From Symsagittifera roscoffensis (Eukaryota; Xenacoelomorpha; Acoela; Convolutidae), in assembly GCF_963678635.1 (NCBI RefSeq), contig NC_087062.1:90063845-90127844 (forward strand): 64,000 bases of DNA, in the 5' to 3' direction. The number at the start of each line of letters is the position of its first letter. Position 1 is the first letter of the stretch. The notes beneath the pieces were generated by a model. The model saw only the letters and a list, made by a program, of their open reading frames with translations. It was not told the origin of the DNA and did not search any database. This document shows, piece after piece, positions 10,298 through 21,766 of the stretch. The position numbers and the translations under genes were made by a program.

Positions 10298-12058
10298 GCA
10301 GGTAATCATTATCGCTTACACTCATTGGTCTCACATCCATTTTATACATTTTAGCCAAATTCTAAAGAGAATTAGAACTCAAGCAGAAAAGGCTTGAGCA
10401 TACAAAAGGTAGGCAGTACAGCCGGAAATCAAATGACTTTCGAACTAAACATTAGCTGGAAAATTCAAATGATGTACAAATCAGGCCAGGTACCGATATA
10501 ATTTGGGGAAAATTCAAGTTGAGCAGATACCACGAGCTGAAAAACGTTTCGTAACGATCAGCTGTAAGAAAGTATACTTGAAAAAGTCGTTGAGAGGTAA
10601 AAATCTAGTGCACGACCACAAGACAATTGCTACTGCAAATGCAAGCGAAAGCTTAGTGTCAAAAAAAGCGATCCAAAATTTCATTCACGCTTCACTTTTT
10701 CTTTCTATTGCTCTATTCTTCTTAACGATACGCCTCTAACTTTTGGCAAAACATCAAAATACAATCAATGAAAAAAAGCACAGTCTCAAAAAATGGTCTT
10801 CCTTTTTTCAAATCTTATATGTTAAAAGAATATCAGAAGAATTAAAGCCATGTTTTAGCTGTAATAAGGACCAATGTCTATAAAAAAATGTATTTGAAAA
10901 CTAACCAGCAGAAGGGATACTGGTAAAAAAATAAGTTTTATCTCGGCCAAATGATAATGCACTCATATGCAAGCATGCAAAAAAATACAGTTTATAAAAT
11001 TCATATGGACTGGGATATTTTTCTACGAATAATCCAGTCATGTTAACTCTATGCATGCTTCGACTGTACAATCCTTATTTACATGTCCACATTGCTCCGA
11101 TTCCCGGGCACCTACAAGTAACCAACAAAAAGTTTAGTTTTTAATTCGTTTTGTAAACAATCCAACTGCCTCTTTGCACCGTCATAGCTCAGTGCTTTCT
11201 GTGAAATTCAGCTATAGTGTGAGCATCTAGAGCTCTCCAAAAACTGTTAGGAGAAGATAGTTCTGAGTGGGGGTTAAGAAGAATGGACGGAAGAGTAAGC
11301 TGGAGTTGAGATAGCAGGATATGGGGAGGGTGAGAGCAAATCCTTATCAGCAGCACTAATAAGTGATAAAGTACTGAATTTTCGAAGCTTCTAGGTCGAA
11401 TTTTCTTTTGGATCAAGTTGACATTCCCCCACATAGACCAAGTTAAGATCTTTCACCCCAGCATTTAATTCGCATTAAATTTGGTAAACGGTGCATGTAA
11501 AATGCTCGATTCTGATTGGATGAAAATTTCTAACTTTGAACCAAGTAAACATCACCCCAAACGGCTTTGGACGGGGGAGGGGGGGGGAGAGGTGAGGGGG
11601 GGGGGAAAGAGTATGTTATTTTGGTCCTTTCTTTTTCTAGCCTAAGTGAGTACTAATATACTAACTTCGTAAGTGTAAAGAAGCGAGGCGTAGCCACTTG
11701 CAATAAAATAAACTGAGCTACAGTGGTGATTTAAATTATCCGAACAAAATGAGCATAGCTTGAAATTTAAAACGCGTTTTTTCAAATTGGGTTGAGTTCA
11801 GACAAAAAAAATGGCGACAAAGCTTGCTTAAAATCTCAGCAGATTTGAAAAAAAAAACTGGATCAATAGGTAGTTCCACAAAAACTTTTGTTGAAAAAGG
11901 AAAAACCAAGAAAAAAAACTCAAAAACAACACTTTACTGGAAGAAATCGAAAGAGTCGGAGCATCAAAAGCTACGCTTACGATGAAACAAATAAACTAGA
12001 AAAAAGCTGTGAAATTTTAAAAAATATATATTAAATTGCTTTTTTTTCTGGTTTTTTA
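10298..12058. repeat. 1.76-kb tandem unit, copy 1
   Basis: This is the first of three head-to-tail copies starting at GCAGGTAATCATTATCGC (10298, 12059, 13822). It is nearly identical to copy 2. It contains a G-rich tract at 11569-11605 and an open stretch at 10503-10739 that recurs without indels in the other copies. The whole unit lies in GALT intron 2. No recognised gene. Confidence 0.9.
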
Positions 12059-13821
12059 GCAGGTAATCATTATCGCTTACACTCATTGGTCTCACATCCA
12101 TTTTATACATTTTAGCCAAATTCTAAAGAGAATTACAACTCAAGAAGAAAAGGCTTGAGCATACAAAAGGTAGGCAGTACAGCCGGAAATCAAATGACTT
12201 TCGAACTAAACATTAGCTGGAAAATTCAAATGATGTACAAATCAGGCCAGGTACCGATATAATTTGGGGAAAATTCAAGTTGAGCAGATACCACGAGCTG
12301 AAAAACGTTTCGTAACGATCAGCTGTAAGAAAGTATACTTGAAAAAGTCGTTGAGAGGTAAAAATCTAGTGCACGACCACAAAACAATTGCTACTGCAAA
12401 TGCAAGCGAAAGCTTAGTGTCAAAAAAAGCGATCCAAAATTTCATTCACGCTTCACTTTTTCTTTCTATTGCTCTATTCTTCTTAACGATACGCCTCTAA
12501 CTTTTGGCAAAACATCAAAATACAATCAATGAAAAAAAGCACAGTCTCAAAAAATGGTCTTCCTTTTTTCAAATCTTATATGTTAAAAGAATATCAGAAG
12601 AATTAAAGCCATGTTTTAGCTGTAATAAGGACCAATGTCTATAAAAAAATGTATTTGAAAACTAACCAGCAGAAGGGATACTGGTAAAAAAATAAGTTTT
12701 ATCTCGGCCAAATGATAATGCACTCATATGCAAGCATGCAAAAAAATACAGTTTATAAAATTCATATGGACTGGGATATTTTTCTACGAATAATCCAGTC
12801 ATGTTAACTCTATGCATGCTTCGACTGTACAATCCTTATTTACATGTCCACATTGCTCCGATTCCCGGGCACCTACAAGTAACCAACAAAAAGTTTAGTT
12901 TTTAATTCGTTTTGTAAACAATCCAACTGCCTCTTTGCACCGTCATAGCTCAGTGCTTTCTGTGAAATTCAGCTATAGTGTGAGCATCTAGAGCTCTCCA
13001 AAAACTGTTAGGAGAAGATAGTTCTGAGTGGGGTTTAAGAAGAATGGACGGAAGAGTAAGCTGGAGTTGAGATAGCAGGATATGGGGAGGGTGAGAGCAA
13101 ATCCTTATCAGCAGCACTAATAAGTGATAAAGTACTGAATTTTCGAAGCTTCTAGGTCGAATTTTCTTTTGGATCAAGTTGACATTCCCCCACATAGACC
13201 AAGTTAAGATCTTTCACCCCAGCATTTAATTCGCATTAAATTTGGTAAACGGTGCATGTAAAATGCTCGATTCTGATTGGATGAAAATTTCTAACTTTGA
13301 ACCAAGTAAACATCACCCCAAACGGCTTTGGACGGGGGAGGGGGGGGGGGGAGAGGTGAGGGGGGGGGGGAAAGAGTATGTTATTTTGGTCCTTTCTTTT
13401 TCTAGCCTAAGTGAGTACTAATATACTAACTTCGTAAGTGTAAAGAAGCGAGGCGTAGCCACTTGCAATAAAATAAACTGAGCTACAGTGGTGATTTAAA
13501 TTATCCGAACAAAATGAGCATAGCTTGAAATTTAAAACGCGTTTTTTCAAATTGGGTTGAGTTCAGACAAAAAAAATGGCGACAAAGCTTGCTAAAAATC
13601 TCAGCAGATTTGAAAAAAAACTGGATCAATAGGTAGTTCCACAAAAACTTTTGTTGAAAAAGGAAAAACCAAGAAAAAAAACTCAAAAACAACACTTTAC
13701 TGGAAGAAATCGAAAGAGTCGGAGCATCAAAAGCTACGCTTACGATGAAACAAATAAACTAGAAAAAAGCTGTGAAATTTTTAAAAATATATATTAAATT
13801 GCTTTTTTTTCTGGTTTTTTA
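12059..13821. repeat. 1.76-kb tandem unit, copy 2
   Basis: Near-identical to 10298-12058; differences are single-base changes and homopolymer lengths, including the G tracts at about 13335-13371. High identity indicates a recent duplication or a duplicated assembly segment. Confidence 0.9.
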
Positions 13822-15050
13822 GCAGGTAATCATTATCGCTTACACTCATTGGTCTCACATCCATTTTATACATTTTAGCCAAATTTCTAAAGAGAATTAG
13901 AACTCAAGCAGAAAAAGCTTGAGCATAGAAAAGGTAGCCATTACAGCTGGAAATCAAATGACTTTCGAACTAAACGATAGCTGGAAATTTCAGTTGATGT
14001 ACAAATCAGGTCATGTACCGATTTAACTCGGGGAAAGTTGAACTTGAGCAGATAACACGAGCTGAAAGACGTGCCGTAACGATCATCTGCAAGAACGTAT
14101 ACTTGAAAAAGTCGTTGAGAGGAAAAAATCTGGTGCACGACCACAAAACACTTGCTGCTGCAAATGCAAGCAAAAACTTAGTGTCAAGAAAAACCGTTCC
14201 AAAATTTTGTTCGCGTTTCACTTTTTCTTTCTATCGCTCTATTGCTCTTAACGATAGGCCTCTGATTTTTTGCAAAAACACCAAAATACAATCAATGAAC
14301 AAAAACACAGTCTCAAAAATGGTCTTCCTTTTTTCAAATTTTATATGTTAAAAAAATGTCAGAAAAATTAAAGCCACGTTTTAGCCGTAATAAGGACCAA
14401 TGTCTAAAAAATTGATGTATTTAAAAACTAACCAGAACAAGGGATACTGGTTATAAATTCTTCAAGATACATCTCGGCAAAATGAAAATGCACTCATATG
14501 CAAGCTTGCGAAAATATACACTTTATAAAATTCATATGAACTGTGATATTTGTCTACGAATATTCCAGTCATGTTAATTCTATGCATGCTTCGACTGAAC
14601 AATCCTTATTTTTATGTCCACATTGCTCCGAATCCCGGGTACCTACAAATAACCAACAAATAGTTTAGTTTTTAACCGTTTTGTAAACAACCCAACTGCC
14701 TGTTTGCACCGTCATCGTTCAGTGCTTTTTGTGAAATTCAGCTATAGTGTGAGCATCTAGAGCTCTCCAAAAACTGATAGGAGAAGGTAGCAGGATATGG
14801 GGAGGGTGAAAGCAAATCCTTCATCAGCAGCACTGACAAGTGATAAAGTTCTAAATTTTCGAAGCTAACATACCACCCCCCCCCCCCTCCACATTTTGAG
14901 AGGTTTTGACAAAGGATTGAGTTGGCGAAATTAAAAGCGATAAATTCAAAAAGTTCGGAAGAGCTCGCAAAGCTTATAGAAAACTCTTTCAAGTTGAAAG
15001 ACAGCATGCATGGCTTGGTTTCCCCCAACTTATTGTTAAACACAACTGTC
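13822..15050. repeat. 1.76-kb tandem unit, copy 3 (diverged, truncated)
   Basis: Clearly homologous to the first two copies but with many substitutions. It loses similarity after about 14870, where a C tract (14876-14887) appears. It is the oldest copy. The segment 14013-14210 corresponds to the open stretch of copies 1 and 2 and has no indel relative to them. Confidence 0.8.
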
Positions 15051-15442
15051 AATTATTTAAGCCCTGTCGCCATTTAGCTGATAGATGGCTGACTCCCTCG
15101 GTGGAACCCTTCATAGGCGAAGGACCGAATGAACGGTGAGAATAAAATATCAGACAATCAGATTTCAGTATTCCAAAAATTAGAAAGAACGCGTGAAAAC
15201 TCAAAAAAAGTAAACAGTTACATGAACTTTTTATTGATATTTGCCGAATACAAACGTTGCAGAAAGATTTAAAGTTGTCAGTGACCGAGGGCGACTTGGA
15301 ATTTTTTTTTATATCTCAAGGGTTTCGTTATAAAAGAAGCAAACTATTGGTTCATATAACTCTTGTAGTTGAACGGTAATTGACTTATTTTAATATGACT
15401 GTTTTGAAACTATTTTTGTTACTTATTTACTATTGGCTATTT
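15051..15442. other. Unique intronic spacer
   Basis: AT-rich sequence in GALT intron 2 between the 1.76-kb copies and the terminal-exon relic block. Nothing recognisable was seen. Confidence 0.4.
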
Positions 15443-15993
15443 TGAAACATAGCCAACAGACAGTTGGAAAAGAGTCAACGAACGCGAGTAAACAAAAAAA
15501 TACTGACTTGTTTTTGAAAGAAACCTAAAAGTTCGAATTTCTAAGAAAAAGATGCCCTTGAAGCTCTTTGAATTCCTACAACAATGAAGGATAGTTTTTT
15601 TTGATAATATTATTCCAATCAGAGAAAACTGGATCAAAAAGTAAACTTTTTTTTATTTAACTGGGAAATATGAAAATTGAAATCTACTTTCGAAATAAAA
15701 AATTGATCAAGTTTTTTGTGGCCTTTACTTTTTGCTGTTCGATAGTAGGGTTTGCTTTACTTTTGACAAGAAAATGAGCTGTCTTTCAAAAGAAATCAAA
15801 AATCAAATTGCGAAAAAATCAAAAATGAGCCTGAACAAATTTTAAAACTAATCCTGAAAGAGAACTTTAAAAAAAATAATAATCGCGACCTAAATAAGAG
15901 TCTGAAGAACACTCATCCACTCTTAATTACAAAAAAAGATGGCCTTGAAGCTGTTTGAATTTCTAGAACAACTTATGATTGAAACTTTTTTTT
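15443..15993. repeat. Relic of the GALT 3'-end segment inside intron 2
   Basis: The 89-bp repeat sequence (GAAACATAGCCAACAGACAG) and the ~375-bp terminal-exon segment found at 4.19-5.2 kb recur here in the same order and orientation. The terminal-exon-like part (about 15700-15759, minus) reads P-Y-Y-R-T-A but has a stop at its first codon position, so it is a relic. Confidence 0.7.
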
Positions 15994-16093
15994 ACAAAAT
16001 CAACTCAATTTGAGAAAACTGGTTTAATGAATACAGTTTTTCTTCGGCTTGGAAATCTGAAAAATAAAATCCACTCTCGACATTAGAAGTCGT

Positions 16094-16129
16094 TTACGTT
16101 TCTTGTACTCGATAGAGGAGTTTGCCCTC
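16094..16129 (-). pseudogene. GALT terminal-exon relic in unit 1
   Basis: After TTAAAG on the minus strand the sequence reads E-G-K-L-L-Y-R-V-Q-E-T then TAA. It is the same length and register as candidate B at 5051..5016, with H changed to L. Equivalent relics, with A for V, are at 18483-18518 and 20880-20915, and a V copy is at 22647-22682. It lies downstream of GALT exon 2 but upstream of exon 3, so it cannot serve the assembled gene. Confidence 0.5.
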
Positions 16130-16624
16130 CTTTAACAAATGAAACAAATTGAAATTTTAAGGGAATCAAAAGTCAAACTGCAAAAAATCCTATTTGAGCG
16201 TGAACAAATTTTAAGAATTTTTGCTGAAAAAAATCATTTATATAAGATACTGCTCGCATTGCGTGCAAAACATGACGAGTAGTGGTTATTCAAAATTTGA
16301 AAAACCTTTCACATTGCAGAAGTCATTCGGGAATTTTGTAAATTTGGCATTCTTCACTTGGAAAAAAAAACAAAGAAACTTATATCTAAAAATATGAAAA
16401 AAGCGGAAAAGTATTTGACCTCTGCAGTTCAGAAATAGAAAAAGCGACAAAAGAATAAAAAACAATTTATGCCAATTTTTCCCTGTCAAACTTAAGTTAC
16501 ATGGGGTATAAAAAATCTAAAGTCGTAAATTTTCGAAATTTATTGCTTACTACTTAATCAATTTTGAAGTCATGGTTCACTCGATTTTAATGAAATTTTA
16601 AATGATAAAAAATTTCCGGCGAAC

Positions 16625-16972
16625 CAGGGGCAGATTTAGGGGGGAGGGGTTGCGGATTTAGCAATTTAACCCCCTGTCGACCCAAAGGGTCCCCTTTTGG
16701 TTTTCAGAAATCCGTTTTTGGCCGACCGACCCTAAATTTTTTCTAAAGGCCCTTTGGCGCCAATATATACGTTTTTTTTTTCAAAAAGTCCCCAAAAAAG
16801 CTTTTCTGACTTGTTTTTTTCCCAAAATTTGCCTGCGGCGCAAAAGTTTTAAGAATTGACCAAAAAGGTATTTTTAGTGCTTTAGGAGAGCTCGGAAAAT
16901 CAATTTGGTTGGTCTAAAAAAATTTTTTTTTTAAAATTTCGCCCCCTTGAGAAAATCCTAGATCCGCCCCTG
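16625..16972. mobile_element. hAT-like MITE, copy in unit 1
   Basis: The element starts CAGGGGCAGATTTAGG and ends CCTAGATCCGCCCCTG, imperfect terminal inverted repeats of about 16 bp. It is flanked by 8-bp direct repeats CGGCGAAC / CAGCGAAC (one mismatch). Length 348 bp and no coding capacity. The CAG-start termini and 8-bp duplication fit the hAT superfamily. Copies at the same place in the other units descend from this single insertion by segmental duplication. Confidence 0.75.
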
Positions 16973-17549
16973 CAGCGAACAATGAAAAAGAATAAATTAA
17001 TATCTCAAAAAACTTATAAACTTCAAAAATCATAGTACCACTGAGTAAAAAAAACAATAACCGATTATTTTAAACCAAAAAACACTACATTGTTAAAAAT
17101 AAAGATTACTCTAACAAGGAAAACACGGATAAGTCTAAGCTGAGAGCTCGTAAGTAGACGAGAGTTAACCAAAAAAAAATGTCACCAAAAAATTAACAAA
17201 GCAATTTAGTTAAAGTAATTAACCGGCAATTTAAACTATTAAAATTCGAAGCATGAAAAAAGAAATTACAGCGAGTTTACTTTAGACAATTTTTTCACAG
17301 GAAAAACGTCTTATATTTGATACCGAATAGATATCGTATTTAATTTGATACCAATTTTTATTCGCAAGTGGAAAAAACTCCATGCTCACTCATGGAGAAT
17401 ATAAATTTGTTTAAGACTAGCACGAAATGTGTTAGTAATCTTATAATTAACACAGATGCCAATTTTCACAGAGAACTGAACTACTTGAACAAAAAATATA
17501 TTAATGATCAAAATTACAGGAGGATAGGAAAGAAAACGTTTGAACATGC

Positions 17550-17770
17550 CTGGCCGTTTGAGCGAACACCTCCTGGTGCCAATTGGTTTGGTTGTGAATC
17601 AGCTGTCACAACCTTTCCAGTCGATCGACCTTGAGACGAACTCTGCAGCTGGTCCTTCTTGGGCTGTTCATGCACCTTCCCCTGCCAGGGTCTTTTAGCC
17701 CGGTTAGGACAGACAAGAACCCAAGTGTCCGTGAGAGGGTTGTACCTCTGGTGGGGGCCTATCTTGACCC
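17550..17770 (-). CDS. GALT: GALT exon 2, copy 1 (nearest to exon 3)
   Basis: This 221-nt exon follows TTTTTTATCAG. Its first two bases complete the codon started by exon 1, and 73 codons follow. It encodes [14 protein letters not shown], then [11 protein letters not shown], a polar variable stretch, and [11 protein letters not shown]. These are the N-terminal GALT signatures (R-Y-N-P-L...W-V-L-V, R-x-K-R-P-W-Q-G, and the C-P-G-x-x-R-x-N-G block). The donor is CAG|GCATGT, a GC donor; phase and homology to exon 3 (V-N-P) require it. Two further copies lie at 20166..19946 and 24318..24098. Confidence 0.93.
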
Positions 17771-18205
17771 CTGATAAAAAATATTACGATCTGATTACGA
17801 TAGTCAATTGAAAAACTAGCTACATCAGGCTGAATTCGAAAAAGAGGAGCAGTTTATCCGATAAGAGCGTGGCAAAATTTGTTCGAGAGCAAAGTCAGAT
17901 ATTTTGAAAACTCGAGATATTTCGAAAAAAAAATCGGGCAAAGCCGAACAAGTTTGAACAAAGACTCACAATGCCTGGTAAAATCGAACAAATTTGAACT
18001 GAGTCGAACAATGTCCAAAAAAGTCGAACCAACTTGTTCAAAGTCAAACTATGTCCTGTAAAGTCGAACAATGTCCGGTATAACCGAACAAAGTCGAGCA
18101 ATGTCGCATATATAGAAAGCAAACACAAGGGTAAACTAACTGAAAAGTGGTAAGATCCAGGCTGTTTGCTTTCGTTCCTAAGCCGAAAACAATACTCTCG
18201 TTTAC

Positions 18206-18224
18206 CTTTTAAACTTTTCTGCAT
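18206..18224 (-). CDS. GALT: GALT exon 1 candidate (19-nt start exon), unit 1
   Basis: The minus strand has ATG-CAG-AAA-AGT-TTA-AAA-G followed by donor GTAAAC. This gives M-Q-K-S-L-K plus one base, the phase needed to join the GG at the start of exon 2 ([12 protein letters not shown]). The resulting short N-terminus, about ten residues before the H-x-R-Y-N-P-L motif, resembles bacterial GALT rather than the longer vertebrate form. The upstream sequence stays open in this frame, so an earlier start is possible. Copies are at 20621..20603 and 22387..22369. The call rests on phase and context, not on conserved residues. Confidence 0.5.
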
Positions 18225-19017
18225 GCAATGAAAAAAGCCAAAATCGGATATATATTTTTTGCTTTTTATGATGGTAATCAGAGCTAATTCAAGTTGCCTA
18301 CCAGCCTTTAAAAATTTCTCGAGACTAAAACAAAAAAATTCCAATAGTTCCACCCAAAATCAGAAGATAGTCTATTCGCAATACAAAATCAACTCAATTT
18401 GAGAAAACTGGTTCAATGAATACAGTTTTTCTTCGGCTTGGAAATCTGAAAAATAAAATCCCTTCTCGACATTAGAAGTCGTTTACGTTTCTTGTGCTCG
18501 ATAGAGGAGTTTGCCCTCCTTTAACAAATGAAACAAATTGAAATTTTAAGGGAATCAAAAGTCAAACTGCAAAAAATCCTATTTGAGCGTGAAAAAATTT
18601 CAAGAATTTTTGCTGAAAAAAATCATTTGTATAAGATACTGCTCGCATTGCTTGCAAAACATGACGAGTAGTGGTTATTCAAAAATTGAAAAACCTTTCA
18701 CATTGCAGAAGTCATTCGGGAATTTCGTAAATTTGGCACTCTTCACTTGGAAAAAAAACAAAGAAACTTATATCTAAAAATAAGAAAAAGGCGGAAAAGT
18801 ATTTGACATCTGCAGTTCAGAAATAATAAAAAAAAAGCGAAAAAAGAATAAAAAACAATTTATGCCAATTTTTCCCTGTCAAATTTAAGTTACATGGGGT
18901 ATACAAAATCTAAAGTCGTAAATTTCCGAAATTTATTGCTTACTACTTAATCAATTTTGAGGTCATGGTTCACTCGATTTTAAAGAAATTTTACAAGATA
19001 AAAAATTTCCGGCGAAC

Positions 19018-19370
19018 CAGGGGCAGATTTAGGGGGGGGGGGGGTTGCGGATTTAGCAATTTAACCCCCTGTCGACCCAAAGGGTCCCCTTTTGGTTTTC
19101 AGAAATCCGTTTTTGGCCGACCGACCCTAAATTTTTTCTAAAGGCCCTTTGGCGCCAATATATACGTTTTTTTTTTTCAAAAAGTCCCCAAAAAAGCTTT
19201 TCTGACTTGTTTTTTTTTCCCAAAATTTGCCTGCGGCGCAAAAATTTTAAAAATTGACCAAAAAGGTATTTTTAGTGCTTTAGGAGAGCTCGGAAAATCA
19301 ATTTGGTTGGTCTAAAAAAATTTTTTTTTTAAAATTTCGCCCCCTTGAGAAAATCCTAGATCCGCCCCTG
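19018..19370. mobile_element. hAT-like MITE, copy in unit 2
   Basis: Same termini and flanking GGCGAAC/CAGCGAAC as in unit 1; it differs mainly in G- and T-tract length. Confidence 0.75.
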
Positions 19371-19945
19371 CAGCGAACAATGAAAAAGAATAAATTAATA
19401 TCTCAAAAAACTTATAAACTTCAAAAATCATAGTACCACTGAGTAAAAAAAACAATAACCGATTATTTTAAACCAAAAAACACTACATTGTTAAAAATAA
19501 AGATTACTCTAACAAGGAAAACACGGATAAGTCTAAGCTGAGAGCTCGTAAGTAGACGAGAGTTAACCAAAAAAAAATGTCACCAAAAAATTAACAAAGC
19601 AATTTAGTTAAAGTAATTAACCGGCAATTTAAACTATTAAAATTCGAAGCATGAAAAAAGAAATTACAGCGAGTTTACTTTAGACAATTTTTTCACAGGA
19701 AAAACGTCTTATATTTGATACCGAATAGATATCGTATTTAATTTGATACCAATTTTTATTCGCAAGTGGAAAAAACTCCATGCTCACTCATGGAGAATAT
19801 AAATTTGTTTAAGACTAGCACGAAATGTGTTAGTAATCTTATAATTAACACAGATGCCAATTTTCACAGAACTGAACTACTTGAACAAAAAATATATTAA
19901 TGATCAAAATTACAGGAGGATAGGAAAGAAAACGTTTGAACATGC

Positions 19946-20166
19946 CTGGCCGTTTGAGCGAACACCTCCTGGTGCCAATTGGTTTGGTTGTGAATCAGCT
20001 GTCACAACCTTTCCAGTCGATCGACCTTGAGACGAACTCTGCAGCTGGTCCTTCTTGGGCTGTTCATGCACCTTCCCCTGCCAGGGTCTTTTAGCCCGGT
20101 TAGGACAGACAAGAACCCAAGTGTCCGTGAGAGGGTTGTACCTCTGGTGGGGGCCTATCTTGACCC
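19946..20166 (-). CDS. GALT: GALT exon 2, copy 2
   Basis: 221 nt, identical by eye to the copy at 17770..17550, with the same acceptor and the same GC donor. Splicing this copy to copy 1 would shift the frame (221 is not a multiple of 3, and donor phase 0 does not match acceptor phase 1). The copies can therefore only be used one at a time. It may be an alternative exon, a non-functional duplicate or an assembly duplication. Confidence 0.85.
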
Positions 20167-20602
20167 CTGATAAAAAATATTACGATCTGATTACGATAGT
20201 CAATTGAAAAACTAGCTACATCAGGCTGAATTCGAAAAAGAGGAGCAGTTTATCCGATAAGAGCGTGGCAAAATTTGTTCGAGAGCAAAGTCAGATATTT
20301 TGAAAACTCGAGATATTTCGAAAAAAAAAATCGGGCAAAGCCGAACAAGTTTGAACAAAGACTCACAATGCCTGGTAAAATCGAACAAATTTGAACTGAG
20401 TCGAACAATGTCCAAAAAAGTCGAACCAACTTGTTCAAAGTCAAACTATGTCCTGTAAAGTCGAACAATGTCCGGTATAACCGAACAAAGTCGAGCAATG
20501 TCGCATATATAGAAAGCAAACACAAGGGTAAACTAACTGAAAAGTGGTAAGATCCAGGCTGTTTGCTTTCGTTCCTAAGCCGAAAACAATACTCTCGTTT
20601 AC

Positions 20603-20621
20603 CTTTTAAACTTTTCTGCAT
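20603..20621 (-). CDS. GALT: GALT exon 1 candidate, unit 2 copy
   Basis: Identical to 18224..18206: ATG, six codons in total, one extra base, then GTAAAC. It sits 437 bp upstream of exon 2 copy 2 in the minus direction. Confidence 0.45.
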
Positions 20622-21414
20622 GCAATGAAAAAAGCCAAAATCGGATATATATTTTTTGCTTTTTATGATGGTAATCAGAGCTAATTCAAGTTGCCTACCA
20701 GCCTTTAAAAATTTCTCGAGACTAAAACAAAAAAATTCCAATAGTTCCACCCAAAATCAGAAGATAGTCTATTCGCAATACAAAATCAACTCAATTTGAG
20801 AAAACTGGTTCAATGAATACAGTTTTTCTTCGGCTTGGAAATCTGAAAAATAAAATCCCTTCTCGACATTAGAAGTCGTTTACGTTTCTTGTGCTCGATA
20901 GAGGAGTTTGCCCTCCTTTAACAAATGAAACAAATTGAAATTTTAAGGGAATCAAAAGTCAAACTGCAAAAAATCCTATTTGAGCGTGAAAAAATTTCAA
21001 GAATTTTTGCTGAAAAAAATCATTTGTATAAGATACTGCTCGCATTGCTTGCAAAACATGACGAGTAGTGGTTATTCAAAAATTGAAAAACCTTTCACAT
21101 TGCAGAAGTCATTCGGGAATTTCGTAAATTTGGCACTCTTCACTTGGAAAAAAAACAAAGAAACTTATATCTAAAAATAAGAAAAAGGCGGAAAAGTATT
21201 TGACATCTGCAGTTCAGAAATAATAAAAAAAAAGCGAAAAAAGAATAAAAAACAATTTATGCCAATTTTTCCCTGTCAAATTTAAGTTACATGGGGTATA
21301 CAAAATCTAAAGTCGTAAATTTCCGAAATTTATTGCTTACTACTTAATCAATTTTGAGGTCATGGTTCACTCGATTTTAAAGAAATTTTACAAGATAAAA
21401 AATTTCCGGCGAAC

Positions 21415-21766
21415 CAGGGGCAGATTTAGGGGGGGGGGGTTGCGGATTTAGCAATTTAACCCCCTGTCGACCCAAAGGGTCCCCTTTTGGTTTTCAGAAA
21501 TCCGTTTTTGGCCGACCGACCCTAAATTTTTTCTAAAGGCCCTTTGGCGCCAATATATACGTTTTTTTTTTCAAAAAGTCCCCAAAAAAGCTTTTCTGAC
21601 TTGTTTTTTTTTTCCCAAAATTTGCCTGCGGCGCAAAAATTTTAAAAATTGACCAAAAAGGTATTTTTAGTGCTTTAGGAGAGCTCGGAAAATCAATTTG
21701 GTTGGTCTAAAAAATTTTATTTTTTTGAAATTTCGCCCCCTTGAGAAAATCCTTGATCCGCCCCTG
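21415..21766. mobile_element. hAT-like MITE, copy in unit 3
   Basis: Same insertion as in the other units; its right terminus reads CCTTGATCCGCCCCTG with one change from CCTAGATCC. Confidence 0.72.

Larger units (their letters stand above)
15994..18382. repeat. 2.4-kb GALT-boundary tandem unit 1
   Basis: Unit starts are marked by ACAAAATCAACTCAATTTGAG at 15994, 18383, 20780 and 22547. In minus-strand order a unit contains GALT exon 1 (18224..18206), a degenerate short repeat rich in GTCGAACAATGTCC-type words (about 17876-18110), GALT exon 2, a hAT-like MITE (16625-16972) and a terminal-exon relic (16129..16094). Copies are almost identical apart from homopolymers. Confidence 0.9.
18383..20779. 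repeat. 2.4-kb GALT-boundary tandem unit 2
   Basis: About 2397 bp, almost identical to unit 1. It contains a terminal-exon relic (18518..18483), the MITE (19018-19370), exon 2 (20166..19946), the short-repeat region and exon 1 (20621..20603). Confidence 0.9.

Noticed and set aside
14738-15052. 104-codon minus-strand open frame with a poly-Gly run
   Set aside because: The Gly run is the C12 tract; the frame is absent from the other unit copies, and no motif is recognisable.
17368-17634. Plus-strand 88-codon open frame repeated at 23916
   Set aside because: Antisense shadow of GALT exon 2 plus flanking intron; the minus-strand reading matches GALT exactly.
17895-18353. 152-codon minus-strand open frame rich in F-D-F-T, L-F-D and S-L-C-S-N-L words (also at 20250-20750)
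   Set aside because: It is the read-through of a degenerate short repeat (GTCGAACAATGTCC-type) plus intron. Only the internal ATG-CAG-AAA start exon is kept, on splice-phase grounds.
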